Positions 18,174-26,886 of a DNA stretch of 64,000 nucleotides are shown in pieces (position 1 is the stretch's first letter; every line of letters begins with the position of its first letter). The translations under genes and the position numbers were made by a program. The notes under the pieces were generated by a model, which made no database searches, was not told where the DNA came from, and worked only from the letters and a program-made list of their open reading frames with translations. The DNA is taken from contig CAWIKP010000030.1 in the NCBI GenBank assembly GCA_963836735.1, positions 1 to 64,000 on the forward strand. Reading direction: 5' to 3'. Source of the DNA: JACCXG01 sp963836735 (GTDB lineage: Bacteria > Acidobacteriota > Vicinamibacteria > Vicinamibacterales > 2-12-FULL-66-21).

Positions 18174-19472
18174 CTATTGTCCAAATCGAGGATTGACCAC
18201 TGAGCTGAAGATTGATCCGAAAGTGTAGGTCAGGCTGACCCCTAAGTTGTACTTGTACCCGGTCTGGAGACGGCGGATCCGCAGCAGGATCTCCTCGTCG
18301 GTGGCCCCGCGCGCCGGGAGGGCGAGCTGATCGCGGATTCGCGAGGCGTTGACGTTCGCCGCGACGGACAACCCGCGTGCCACGCGCAGCGACAACTCCC
18401 CTTCCAGCTCGAGCCTGGTCTTCGACAGGTCATGAAGGTATTGCGACCACTCCGCCCTGGCTTGCAGCGATCCCCAGGGCTCGCGCTGCTCGTAGGCCAG
18501 CGACACTTCGTGCCGCGGCAGCGTCTCCTCATCCTTCCCGAAGAGCGTGGTTTCGTAATAGCGATTGCTCTCGACGCCGGCCCCGTACATCAGCCGTAGT
18601 TGGCGGCGGGTGTACGACGAATACGGGAACACGTTGAACTCGATCGCCGGCATGGCCGAGATCGACAGCTTGATGTTGTCGAAAGTGGACGATTCGACCT
18701 CGCCGGTGGCCCCGATCGACCAGTGCTCACCCAGACCATTGACCACCAGCCACTGGAAATCCCGCTCGCGCCGTTCGGCGTGGACCGGTTCCTCCTCGTC
18801 CAGGTCGAACTCCTCGACCGAGTGCTCGATCTCGACGCCGAACGTCACCTTCCAGTCCGGCGTGATGCGGTCGGCGCTGAAGTCGGCTCCCAGCTCGCGT
18901 TCACGGCTGGACTCTTCCCCGTCGAATGAGGCGGAACCGCGAAGGCTGAACACCCAGTTCCTCCAGGGGTCGCCCACCACCGCCGGCCGGTCGGCCTCGG
19001 TGCCGGTGCGGACGCTCACCGCGAGCCCGGACGGCAGCGTCTCCCGCGACAGATAGTGCAGAACGCCGACGCGCAGCGCCGTGGCCAGCTGCCTGCGGAT
19101 CACGTCGTCGGTATCCGATGAGAGCGTTACCGTGCGCGTCGAGTAATTCACGCCGTCGAACCCGCGCGCGCCCATGAATTGCAGCGTGTACTCGCTGCCA
19201 CCGGCACCGGTCTCGGCACGGGTGATCAGCGCGTGGATGTCCGCTTCGGTGCGATCGCGGACGTAGTCCACGAACGTGACCTCGGTGCGCAGATAGTCCT
19301 CGTAACAGGACTCACAGTCGAGGAACAGCGTGAGCTGGCGGCTCGACACTCCGCTCTGGGGCTGACGCGCGGACGCCTGCCGTCTCCCCGCATAGACATC
19401 CTCGGCGAACGACAGGATCGTGAAGACCGTGGTCAGAACCGATGTGGTGGTGGCGTAGAGGGGTCGCGGCAC
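18174..19472 (-). CDS. Beta-rich, probable outer-membrane protein of unknown function
   Basis: The frame ends at 18174 and is open to 19691, but the part beyond 19532 overlaps the upstream gene, so the start is placed at a GTG (19472) that gives a hydrophobic export-like N-terminus (TTTSVLTTVFTILSFAEDVY). An N-terminal block contains DCESCYEDYLRTEVTFVDYV and then RDRTEADIHALIT; the rest is strand-rich with alternating residues and many aromatic positions, ending FGSIFSSVVNPRFGQ, as in an outer-membrane barrel. I recognise the FVDYVRDR block from uncharacterised exported proteins, not from any named family. Start position and localisation are uncertain. Confidence 0.65.
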   Translation of the reverse strand: MPRPLYATTTSVLTTVFTILSFAEDVYAGRRQASARQPQSGVSSRQLTLFLDCESCYEDYLRTEVTFVDYVRDRTEADIHALITRAETGAGGSEYTLQFMGARGFDGVNYSTRTVTLSSDTDDVIRRQLATALRVGVLHYLSRETLPSGLAVSVRTGTEADRPAVVGDPWRNWVFSLRGSASFDGEESSRERELGADFSADRITPDWKVTFGVEIEHSVEEFDLDEEEPVHAERRERDFQWLVVNGLGEHWSIGATGEVESSTFDNIKLSISAMPAIEFNVFPYSSYTRRQLRLMYGAGVESNRYYETTLFGKDEETLPRHEVSLAYEQREPWGSLQARAEWSQYLHDLSKTRLELEGELSLRVARGLSVAANVNASRIRDQLALPARGATDEEILLRIRRLQTGYKYNLGVSLTYTFGSIFSSVVNPRFGQ

Positions 19473-19531
19473 AAGGGCATCTACGACCGCGCGACATCTG
19501 ACGTTTCCTTGCCGCGCCGTAGCGCGAAGCG

Positions 19532-20401
19532 CTAGACCAGCAGGTCGTACCCGAGCTCGAGCTTCTGGTAGTGCACGAGCAGCTGGTGGATGTTGTAGGG
19601 ATGCGTCGGGCTGCCGCTCAGCGTGTTGCGCAGTACCTGAAACACGTGCTCCACGCCGCCGGCATCGTCGATGTCCACGTCGGCGCGCCACTCGTTGCCG
19701 CGGACGCAGAAGGTCAGCTGCAGGTTGCCATAGTGGTCCTGCGTCTTGAAGCTGCCGGCCTCGGTGAAGCCGTCCGGGAGTCGGTGCAGAAGCCCGGAGA
19801 CAGGGTCGAACAGGCCGTCCTGCACGCTGTTCTTGGTCTCTTCGCGGAGCTCCTGGGAGACGCTCACGAAGAACCGGTCCCCGCGTAACTCGATCAGGCT
19901 CTGGAAGTAGGATGCGGCGCTGCGGCCGTTGCTGAAAACGGTCGCTTCCGACTTCGCCATGATGTTCAGGAACCCGGCCTCCCGAATCGGGTCGAGCGCC
20001 GACAGCAGCGTGTCGCCCTTCTTCCCCTCGAAGCCGAGAATGGTATCGCTCGTATCCAGGGTCCGCCTGGCGTCCGCGGTCAGATCGCCGAACTTGGGAA
20101 ACCGGATGTCGCGCACCTTCTTCGGATCCACGGCACAGACGACGTCGAGCGGAGTGACGCCCTGAGAAAGCACCTCGACGAACCGGCTGGCCGGCTGATA
20201 GGACGGCGGGTCGATGAACAGCTGATAGATCCCCTGCGGCCGCGCGTGAAGATTCGTGATGACCGCCGTCTTGCCCGGCTTCAGGACCGCCTTGCTGGTC
20301 TCGGACAAGGTCCGGTGCCGCAGCACGACATCGACCGTTTCCTTGATCTTTTCACCGTGAACATCGACGAGGTTCAGTTGCAGCTTTCCGGTCTTTGCCA
20401 T
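19532..20401 (-). CDS. Hypothetical protein, 289 residues
   Basis: The product begins MAKTGKLQLNLVDVHGEKI and carries no signal peptide. The first 90 residues look like a beta-sandwich (VDVVLRHRTLSE, TAVITNLHARPQGIYQLFID); the remainder is mixed alpha/beta with LNIMAKSEATVF and an acidic C-terminal segment (DVDIDDAGGVEHVFQVLRN). I do not recognise the family. It lies 59 bases upstream of the probable outer-membrane protein on the same strand and 19 bases upstream of its own start lies the end of the DUF5996 gene, so the three could form one transcript. Confidence 0.7.
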   Translation of the reverse strand: MAKTGKLQLNLVDVHGEKIKETVDVVLRHRTLSETSKAVLKPGKTAVITNLHARPQGIYQLFIDPPSYQPASRFVEVLSQGVTPLDVVCAVDPKKVRDIRFPKFGDLTADARRTLDTSDTILGFEGKKGDTLLSALDPIREAGFLNIMAKSEATVFSNGRSAASYFQSLIELRGDRFFVSVSQELREETKNSVQDGLFDPVSGLLHRLPDGFTEAGSFKTQDHYGNLQLTFCVRGNEWRADVDIDDAGGVEHVFQVLRNTLSGSPTHPYNIHQLLVHYQKLELGYDLLV

Positions 20402-20420
20402 GCACCTGCTCCAGAGCCGT

Positions 20421-21371
20421 TCAGTGTGTCATGAAAGCGGCGCGAGTGTCCGACTTCCGGCTAACAGCCGGAAGCCGACCGCGAGGCCGATCGAGCGCGG
20501 CGCGATCCCAGCGGGCGAGGGTGGCGGCCTGGTCGTAGGTGCTCTCGATGAATGCCGCGATATCCGCGGCCGGGGATGCCGCGGTGCGTACCGCCTCGTA
20601 GGGCAGGATGAATTCGCTCATTTCAGCGTGATAGAACGCCGCAGCCGGCCGGACGCGTGTGCTCTTCAGACCATCCGGTTCGGGAACGGCGTAAGCGTAA
20701 AACGCCGGTTCCAGCACCGGCCCGCTGCCGGGCCAGAATCCATGACTGATGACTTCGTGGGAATACGCTTCGCGCATGAATGCCGGTCCGTCGCGCGGCG
20801 GCGCAGTCCTCCCGGAAAAGCGGGTCACCGCCAGATCGAAGCTCCCCCAGAAGAAGTGCGAGGGGCTGGACTTCCCCACGAAGTCGGTTCGTGACTCGGT
20901 GAACACCCGGTGCACCTGCAGGAGCACTCGCCAATACCGGCTGGCAGCTTCGGGATCGTACGAGTGGTGAACGGTGTCCTGCTCGAAAGGAATGGGATCA
21001 GGAATCTCGACCGGCACCGGCCAGATCCGCACGGGCAGCCCCATCTTCCCGAGCGTCGCCATGACGGTCCGATGGAATTCCGCCACGGACCGCGGCTCGA
21101 GGGCCAGCGTTTGCCGGTCACCGTCCGACGTCTCGATCACCAGCTGGTGATCGATGAAGTCGAACGCGATCGTGAACGAGCGGCGGCCATGCGGCAGCGT
21201 TCTGGTGGCCAGCCCACGCGGCGTCACATCGAGCGAGATGCCCCAGCTGTGGTTGAGCGGCGGCGCCTGGGCGAGCGCCACCTTGCCCACCACCTGGGAC
21301 CACATGTGGAGCGTGGCGCAGGTGTCCTTCCACGCGTCGTAGGGTAAAGCCGGCCACAGGTCTTCGCTCAC
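20421..21371 (-). CDS. DUF5996 family protein
   Basis: The 316-residue protein starts at a GTG (MSEDLWPALPYDAWKDTCAT) and shows the DUF5996 layout: TLHMWSQVVGKVAL, a central strand-rich region with FDFIDHQLVIETSDG, SHFFWGSFDLAVTRFSGR, and EVISHGFWPGSG. The biochemical role of the family is unknown. An unusual point is the C-terminus: the last 15 or so codons run through a REP-like hairpin (20454-20474), giving RLPAVSRKSD, so the original stop may have been overwritten by the repeat. It is downstream of, and on the same strand as, the PEP carboxykinase gene. Confidence 0.85.
   Translation of the reverse strand: MSEDLWPALPYDAWKDTCATLHMWSQVVGKVALAQAPPLNHSWGISLDVTPRGLATRTLPHGRRSFTIAFDFIDHQLVIETSDGDRQTLALEPRSVAEFHRTVMATLGKMGLPVRIWPVPVEIPDPIPFEQDTVHHSYDPEAASRYWRVLLQVHRVFTESRTDFVGKSSPSHFFWGSFDLAVTRFSGRTAPPRDGPAFMREAYSHEVISHGFWPGSGPVLEPAFYAYAVPEPDGLKSTRVRPAAAFYHAEMSEFILPYEAVRTAASPAADIAAFIESTYDQAATLARWDRAALDRPRGRLPAVSRKSDTRAAFMTH
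20454..20474. repeat. REP-like hairpin inside the DUF5996 3' end
   Basis: CTTCCGGCT-aac-AGCCGGAAG is a perfect 9-bp stem with a 3-base loop, the same stem as the hairpin at 12000-12019. It lies within the coding frame of the DUF5996 gene close to its stop. Confidence 0.75.
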
Positions 21372-21403
21372 GTGCCCTCACTTCGCCTTACGGGCTGAGG
21401 CTG

Positions 21404-23236
21404 TCACAGCCGGCAGATCAGCAGCTCCCGTTCGTAGATCATCTCCGGCGGCAGGTGATCGTGCAGGTCGATGAACAGCTCTTCGTGCTGGATCACCTCG
21501 CGGCGCCACTGGGCCGGGTCGACGCGCTGCATCTCGTCGAACTGCTCCCTGCTCATCTCGAGCCCGCGCCAGTCGATGTCCTCGTAGCGCGGCATCCAGC
21601 CAATCGGCGACTCGCGGGTCGGGACGCGGCCGTGCACGCGATCGACGATCCACCGGAGCACGCGCAGGTTCTCGCGGTAGCCGGGCCAGAGGAATCGGCC
21701 TTCGGTGTCCTTCCGGAACCAGTTGACGTGGAAGATCTTCGGCGTCTCCTTCAACAGCCGCTGCATCTTGATCCAGTGCCGGAAGTAGTCGCCCATGTGA
21801 TAGCCGCAGAACGGCAGCATCGCCATCGGATCGCGGCGCAGCGCGCCGACGCTGCCGGTCGCGGCCGCCGTCGTCTCCGACCCCATCGTCGCGCCCAGGT
21901 AGACGCCCGAGCTCCAGTTGAACGCCTGGTAGACGAGCGGCAACGTCGTCGCGCGGCGGCCGCCGAAGACGAAGGCGCTGATCGGCACACCGATGGGACT
22001 TTCCCAGTCCGAGTCGATGATCGGACACTGCGACGCCGGCGCGGTGAACCGGGCGTTGGGGTGCGCGGCCGGCCTGGCGTTGGCGCGCCCGATCTCCGGC
22101 GTCCAGTGCTCGCCACGCCAGTCGAGACATTCAGCCGGCGGCTGAGGCGTCATCCCCTCCCACCACACGCCGCCCTCCGGCGTCAGCGCAACGTTGGTGA
22201 AGATCGTGTTGCGTGCCACGGTGGCCATCGCATTGGGATTGGTCGCGCTCGAGGTACCGGGCGCGACGCCGAACACGCCGGCTTCGGGATTGATCGCGCG
22301 CAACCGGCCGCCCGCATCCGGCTTGATCCACGCGATGTCGTCGCCGACCATCGACACCTTCCAGCCCTTCATGGCATCGGGCGGAATCAGCATCGCCAGG
22401 TTCGTCTTGCCGCAGGCGCTCGGAAACGCGGCGGAGACATAGGTCTTCTCGCCCTGGGGATCCTCGACGCCGAGGATCAGCATGTGCTCGGCCATCCAGC
22501 CTTCGTCGCGCGCGATGTTGGAGGCGATCCGAAGGCCGAAGCACTTCTTGCCGAGCAGCGCGTTCCCGCCATACCCCGAGCCGTAGGACCAGATCTCGCG
22601 CGTCTCGGGAAAATGGACGATGTACTTCTCGGGATTGCAGGGCCAGGGCACGTCCGGTTGCCCCGGCGCGAGCGGCGCGCCGACGCTGTGCATGCAGGGC
22701 ACGACGCGCTGCACGTTCTTGTCGATTTCTCGAAGCACCGCCTGGCCGATGCGCGCCATGATCCGCATGCTCACGACGACGTAGGGCGAGTCGGTCAGCT
22801 GGACGGCGATGCGGGACATCGGCGACCCGGGCACACCCATGCTGAAGGCCAGCACGTACATCGTGCGGCCGGCCATGGCGCCGCTGAACATCTCCTTCAG
22901 CCGCGCGTGCATCTCGTAGGGGTTGACCCAGTTGTTGGTGGGCCCGGCGTTGTCCCTCGACAGCGCGCACACGTAGGTGCGCGACTCGACCCGAGCGACG
23001 TCGTTCGGATCCGATCGGGCGTAGAAGCAGCCCGGCCAGAGGTCCTGGTTCAGCCGGGTCAGCGTGCCGGCCTGCACCATCTGCTCGCAGAGCAGGTCGT
23101 ACTCTTCCTGCGATCCATCGACCCAGTGAATCGACTTCGGCCGCGCGAGATCCGCCATCTTCCGGACCCAGCGCAGCAGGTGAGGATTGGTCGACAGTGA
23201 CGCCGATACGTCGCGACCGAGGGTATGCACATCCAT
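21404..23236 (-). CDS. pckG: Phosphoenolpyruvate carboxykinase (GTP)
   Basis: The 610-residue length is normal for the GTP-dependent family. Visible motifs are SIHWVDGSQEEYDLLCEQMV near the N-terminus, RTMYVLAFSMGVPGSP, the kinase-1a P-loop FPSACGKTNLAM with its Lys-Thr, the kinase-2/metal motif VGDDIAWIKPD, and FVFGGRRATTLPLVYQAFNW with Arg residues of the guanine site. It converts oxaloacetate and GTP to phosphoenolpyruvate, GDP and CO2 in the cytoplasm, the entry step of gluconeogenesis. That fits a cell that also imports and oxidises C4-dicarboxylates (15.5-18.0 kb). The start ATG lies just 36 bases after the stop of the CxxCH dehydrogenase gene. Confidence 0.97.
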   Translation of the reverse strand: MDVHTLGRDVSASLSTNPHLLRWVRKMADLARPKSIHWVDGSQEEYDLLCEQMVQAGTLTRLNQDLWPGCFYARSDPNDVARVESRTYVCALSRDNAGPTNNWVNPYEMHARLKEMFSGAMAGRTMYVLAFSMGVPGSPMSRIAVQLTDSPYVVVSMRIMARIGQAVLREIDKNVQRVVPCMHSVGAPLAPGQPDVPWPCNPEKYIVHFPETREIWSYGSGYGGNALLGKKCFGLRIASNIARDEGWMAEHMLILGVEDPQGEKTYVSAAFPSACGKTNLAMLIPPDAMKGWKVSMVGDDIAWIKPDAGGRLRAINPEAGVFGVAPGTSSATNPNAMATVARNTIFTNVALTPEGGVWWEGMTPQPPAECLDWRGEHWTPEIGRANARPAAHPNARFTAPASQCPIIDSDWESPIGVPISAFVFGGRRATTLPLVYQAFNWSSGVYLGATMGSETTAAATGSVGALRRDPMAMLPFCGYHMGDYFRHWIKMQRLLKETPKIFHVNWFRKDTEGRFLWPGYRENLRVLRWIVDRVHGRVPTRESPIGWMPRYEDIDWRGLEMSREQFDEMQRVDPAQWRREVIQHEELFIDLHDHLPPEMIYERELLICRL

Positions 23237-23272
23237 AAATGAAAATCGAAGGCTCGATGATGAAGCGGTTGA

Positions 23273-26215
23273 CTACTTCTTCGTGGTATTTGCCGGCGCC
23301 TCGTAGATTCGCAGATTTCTGATCGACCACGCCGGCGCATCGGACGCGCTGTCGGTCTGCGTCAGGCGAACGAACTTCGCGCGCACCGGCGCGAACGAGA
23401 TGACGGTGCGCGGTCCCTCGCCCTTGCCCTCCGCAACCGGCTTGCTCCACGTGGCGCCGTCGGTCGACACCTGCACGGTGTAGCCTCGCGGGTAGCCGGC
23501 CACAGGCGCCGCTCCGCCGCCAGCGCCGCCGCGGCCCGGGCCGGCTCCAGCCGGTCCTCCCCGCCCGCCACGGCCCGCAGAAACCGCCGAGTCGAACTGG
23601 ACCTCGGTTACGGCCGCCGGCTGCGGCAACTCCACAGTGAACCACATTCCCTGCGCCTGTGGCGCACCGGTGCTCCACCCACGCAGCGACGAGGCGCCCG
23701 CAGCAGTGTCGCTGCCGTGGCTGGCCGTGAGCTTCCACTGCTGTGCGTCGAGCAGCCGCGGCAGGGTGGCTTCGAGCTCGGGCAGCGTCCACGGCGCCTT
23801 GCGGCCGCCGTCCTCGGCGCGCACGCGTGCCACGTCAGCGGGGCTCACCATGCCGGCGTTGTTTCCGAAACTGTTGCGAACATACGAAGCGATGCCCGCC
23901 ACCCATTCGTCGGTCCCTCCCATCGGCACCATCACATCGCGATAGATCTTGCCGTCGAGCGGACCGGTCATGCCTTTCAGCAGCACCTTGATCACGTAGT
24001 CGCGATGGCCCTGCACTCGAGGTGAGCCGGCGAGCGACGGGGCCATCATCGTGCCGGGAGGCGCGTTCTCCATTTCCTTCCCGGTTCCATCCTGCCCGTG
24101 GCAGGCGAAGCAGACCGCGCCAAATACCTCGCCCCCCTGCTGCAGCCGTTTCTCGTCGTCCGGACTGAGCGGCGCGCCACGGCGCCCGCCGCCGAAGTTC
24201 GCCGGCGGCGTGAGCAGTCGATCCCCGATGAGCGCCACGCCTTTGGCCTCGTTCGCCGCCTGCGCCGCCTTGACGAGATCGGCGGCGTCCGGCAGCTTGA
24301 AGAGGGTTGCCGTCAGCATCGCCTGGATGACCACCCTGGTGTCGGGGTCCTTCGTCAACGCCCGATAGTCGTCGGCGAGCGACTTGTCGCCGGCCTTGTA
24401 AAGGGTCTCGCTCGCGCGAACCGCCTGGATGCGCATCCTGGGGTTCTTGTCTTTCATCGCCTCGCGGACCAGGCTGGCGTCGAGCGCGCCGAGACCTTCG
24501 AGCGTCCACATCGCGTGGAACCTGGCCAGAAGCCCGCCTTCGCCATTGGCTCCGGGGCTCGCCATCATCTGCTTGAGGGCAGGCACGACCGACTTGTCCT
24601 GCTTCAGCACCAGTAACCGCTGCGCCGTGTCACGCCACCATCCGTTCGGGTGCGTGAAGTGCGCCACCAGTTGCGATGGTGTCTCGCTGTACATCCGGGG
24701 CGGGGCGAACTCGGGCGCGATCGCTGGAATCGCCGGCTGACCGATGTTCGTGGACGTCGCGGCGACGGCCGCGCGGCCGTCGTAGCGCAGCCGCCAGATC
24801 CGGCCGTGGGCGACGACCTTGTCGAGCTGATACTGCTCGATCTTCGCGCGGAGATACTCTCCCGGGCCCGACCATTCCCTCTCCTGGATGATGCCGTGGT
24901 ACATGTCGGCGATGTACACGGTGCCATCCGGTGCGTTGCTGATGTTCACGGGGCGGAACAGCTGATCGATGTTCGTGATGAATTCCGATCCCGGGTACAC
25001 GTTGCGGAGTTGCGTCAGGCCTTCGATGTCGTCGATCGCGGCGCGGCGGATCAGCCGTCCGACCGGTTCGGTGAACAGCAGGTGCCCCTTCAGGTCCGCG
25101 GGCAACCGGTCGCCACGGACAATCGCCGGGCCGGTCGTGGCCGTGAAGTGATTGAGGTTCTGCGCCGGCATCCGCGTGCGGAAGATGCCGCCCTGCATGT
25201 CACCGATGCCCGGGGGCGGCCAGACCACCGCGAAATCCTTCTCGAAGCCGTTCTCCATCCCGGGAGGACAGTTGGGATTTGGCGCGGGCGGCGGCGCACT
25301 GGCGCGACCACGGCCAGCCGCCGGGCAGGGCGTGAACGACCCGTAGTGGATTGGGAACTGGAAGTTCATCGGCCCGCGTTCGCTGCCTGCATCGACGAAC
25401 CACGGCTTCCCGTCATCGTCCGAGGCGAGGCCCCACTGTCCGCCGTTCGAACCGGTCGGCTCGCGCAGGAACCCGGAAGGCGTCCACCGGATCCGGAACG
25501 CGTTGTAGGTGGTGTAGATCCAGTTGTCCAGGTTCCAGAGCAGGCCCGCCTTCTGGTGCTCGATGTTGGCATCGCCGCTCTGGCCGATGCCGGTGAACAC
25601 GACCTCGCGCTTGTCGGCCACGCCGTCGTTGTTCGTGTCGCTCCACTTCACCAGGTCGTCCGAATCGGTCTCGCTGGTGAGGATCACGCCATCCTGGAGC
25701 GGCAGGATCATGCGGGGCGCCACCAGATGGTCGACGAACACCGTGCGCTTGTCGTAACCGCCGTCCCCTCTCGTGCTCTCCCACCGGCTGATCCGGCTGA
25801 TCGGCTCATGTTCCCGGCTCGCTTCGGCGTCCATCATGTAGCTGATCATCTCGCCGACATACATGCGGCCGTTGCCGTCGAACTCGATCAGGGTCGGACT
25901 GATGACCTCGGGATCCGCCGCCACGAGCTCCATGCGATAGCCCGCCGGCAGTATGAAGCCCTTCGCTTCCTCCTCTGGCGTCCGCGCGGTGATCGGCGGT
26001 TTCGGGGAGAAGTCGGTCGACTCGTTCGTCTGCGCGCGCCCGCCCCCAAACCCGCCGGCACGGCCAGCCGGCGCGCCCTGCGCCGGTGAGACGGATGCCC
26101 CGGCGCGGGGGGCCGGCGCCGGCTCCTGTCCTCCACTGCCGACCGCTTCGGTCATCAATGATGCCGATGCGATTACGACGGCAGCAGCCAGGCCGGAACG
26201 AAGAAGACGGGACAT
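23273..26215 (-). CDS. PVC-type heme-binding CxxCH membrane-bound dehydrogenase
   Basis: The 980-residue exported protein has a signal peptide (MSRLLRSGLAAAVVIASASL), a Gly/Ala-rich linker, a sorbosone/glucose dehydrogenase-like beta-propeller (about residues 65-450, with PAGYRMELVAADPEVISPTL and GTVYIADMYHGIIQ), HEAT-like helical repeats (about 500-660), a c-type cytochrome with the heme site CFACH (about residue 701) and a C-terminal F5/8-type discoidin domain that ends RNLRIYEAP. Low-complexity Gly-rich stretches occur near residues 40-55 and 890-920. The family is common in Planctomycetes and Acidobacteria and is thought to oxidise sugars at the periplasmic or cell surface and pass electrons to heme. 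ThuA and SGNH-like partner types are present at 0-2 kb rather than adjacent. Confidence 0.92.
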   Translation of the reverse strand: MSRLLRSGLAAAVVIASASLMTEAVGSGGQEPAPAPRAGASVSPAQGAPAGRAGGFGGGRAQTNESTDFSPKPPITARTPEEEAKGFILPAGYRMELVAADPEVISPTLIEFDGNGRMYVGEMISYMMDAEASREHEPISRISRWESTRGDGGYDKRTVFVDHLVAPRMILPLQDGVILTSETDSDDLVKWSDTNNDGVADKREVVFTGIGQSGDANIEHQKAGLLWNLDNWIYTTYNAFRIRWTPSGFLREPTGSNGGQWGLASDDDGKPWFVDAGSERGPMNFQFPIHYGSFTPCPAAGRGRASAPPPAPNPNCPPGMENGFEKDFAVVWPPPGIGDMQGGIFRTRMPAQNLNHFTATTGPAIVRGDRLPADLKGHLLFTEPVGRLIRRAAIDDIEGLTQLRNVYPGSEFITNIDQLFRPVNISNAPDGTVYIADMYHGIIQEREWSGPGEYLRAKIEQYQLDKVVAHGRIWRLRYDGRAAVAATSTNIGQPAIPAIAPEFAPPRMYSETPSQLVAHFTHPNGWWRDTAQRLLVLKQDKSVVPALKQMMASPGANGEGGLLARFHAMWTLEGLGALDASLVREAMKDKNPRMRIQAVRASETLYKAGDKSLADDYRALTKDPDTRVVIQAMLTATLFKLPDAADLVKAAQAANEAKGVALIGDRLLTPPANFGGGRRGAPLSPDDEKRLQQGGEVFGAVCFACHGQDGTGKEMENAPPGTMMAPSLAGSPRVQGHRDYVIKVLLKGMTGPLDGKIYRDVMVPMGGTDEWVAGIASYVRNSFGNNAGMVSPADVARVRAEDGGRKAPWTLPELEATLPRLLDAQQWKLTASHGSDTAAGASSLRGWSTGAPQAQGMWFTVELPQPAAVTEVQFDSAVSAGRGGRGGPAGAGPGRGGAGGGAAPVAGYPRGYTVQVSTDGATWSKPVAEGKGEGPRTVISFAPVRAKFVRLTQTDSASDAPAWSIRNLRIYEAPANTTKK

Positions 26216-26388
26216 GCAACCACTCCTCTATATAAGGACGAGCGTGCAACGGGCGGATAAGCCGCGATGCATGCCAGCCAGGGGCGGCCGGCACCGCCAC
26301 GGCGATTCTGAAATTATGCAGCGAGTGGAGGGCGTGGGGCGGAGGTTAGAGTCGGCAGGGTCTTTTTGGAGAGAGAGACCGTTATCAA

Positions 26389-26418
26389 CGCCCAAGCTCC
26401 AACTCCCAACTCCCAAGG
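26389..26418. repeat. Single-arm heptad repeat (CTCCCAA type)
   Basis: Four units CGCCCAA, GCTCCAA, CTCCCAA, CTCCCAA in tandem, upstream of the CxxCH dehydrogenase. No matching inverted arm was found nearby, so this may be half of an element whose other half was lost in the rearrangement that left gene fragments at 26446-26851. Confidence 0.65.
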
Positions 26419-26445
26419 CGCCCTCAGGCGATCGGCCACCGGCCG

Positions 26446-26618
26446 TCACGAGCGCTTTTGGGGGGCGAGCCGGTTGTCGCGCAGCTCCTGCGCGACCTGC
26501 CGGCTGACCTCGACGGCCGCCTGCGTCTCGTAGCCACCGAACGCCCGCCAGACGCCGGAACCCGGCCGTCCGGCCTCTACTTGGACGTCGAGGCCCCGGG
26601 TCTTCTCGACCACGTGAC
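26446..26618 (-). pseudogene. C-terminal gene fragment, family unknown
   Basis: On the minus strand an open stretch of about 57 codons ends in TGA at 26446 and reads HVVEKTRGLDVQVEAGRPGS, then GVWRAFGGYETQAAVEVSRQ and VAQELRDNRLAPQKRS. Composition and codon usage look like real protein, but there is no start codon and the frame begins exactly where a plus-strand TonB receptor fragment starts. I read it as the 3' remnant of a gene cut by rearrangement. The family is not recognised. Confidence 0.4.
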
Positions 26619-26851
26619 ATGAACTGGGATATCTCGGTCTTCAAGAATTTCCGCCTGGGCAGCACGCGGCGCCTGCAGTTCAGGGTCGAGCTTTACAACG
26701 CCTTCGACACTGAGCAGTGTACCGGCGTGAACACCAATGCGAACTTCAACTACGTGACTGGCGTGCTGACGAACCCGACGGTATTCGGATCCTTGACGGA
26801 CGTCACCAACAGCGCCCGCCGCATCCAGTTGGCGTGCGGTTCACGTTCTGA
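26619..26851 (+). pseudogene. C-terminal remnant of an Oar-type TonB receptor
   Basis: The fragment reads NWDISVFKNFRLGSTRRLQF, RVELYNAFDTEQ and NARRIQLA-type sequence, the last three strands of an Oar-like TonB receptor barrel. One missing base near 26837 hides the expected ending VRFTF followed by TGA at 26849-26851. Only about 77 residues remain of a protein that is normally over 1000, so it is a truncated relic. It abuts a minus-strand gene fragment at 26618, marking a probable recombination junction. Confidence 0.75.
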
Positions 26852-26864
26852 GACGGGCAGGATC

Positions 26865-26886
26865 GGCCGGATCTGAAGACCCGGCC
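26865..26886. repeat. Palindrome of the GGCCGGGTCT / AGACCCGGCC family
   Basis: The 22 bases are GGCCGGATCT-ga-AGACCCGGCC, pairing at all but one position. It lies immediately after the TonB relic and before the end of the nucleotidyltransferase gene. A perfect copy is at 53329-53350 and a partial one at 37749-37768. Confidence 0.7.

Noticed and set aside
21455..23200. A 581-codon plus-strand frame
   Set aside because: Fully antisense to pckG, whose motifs are unmistakable.
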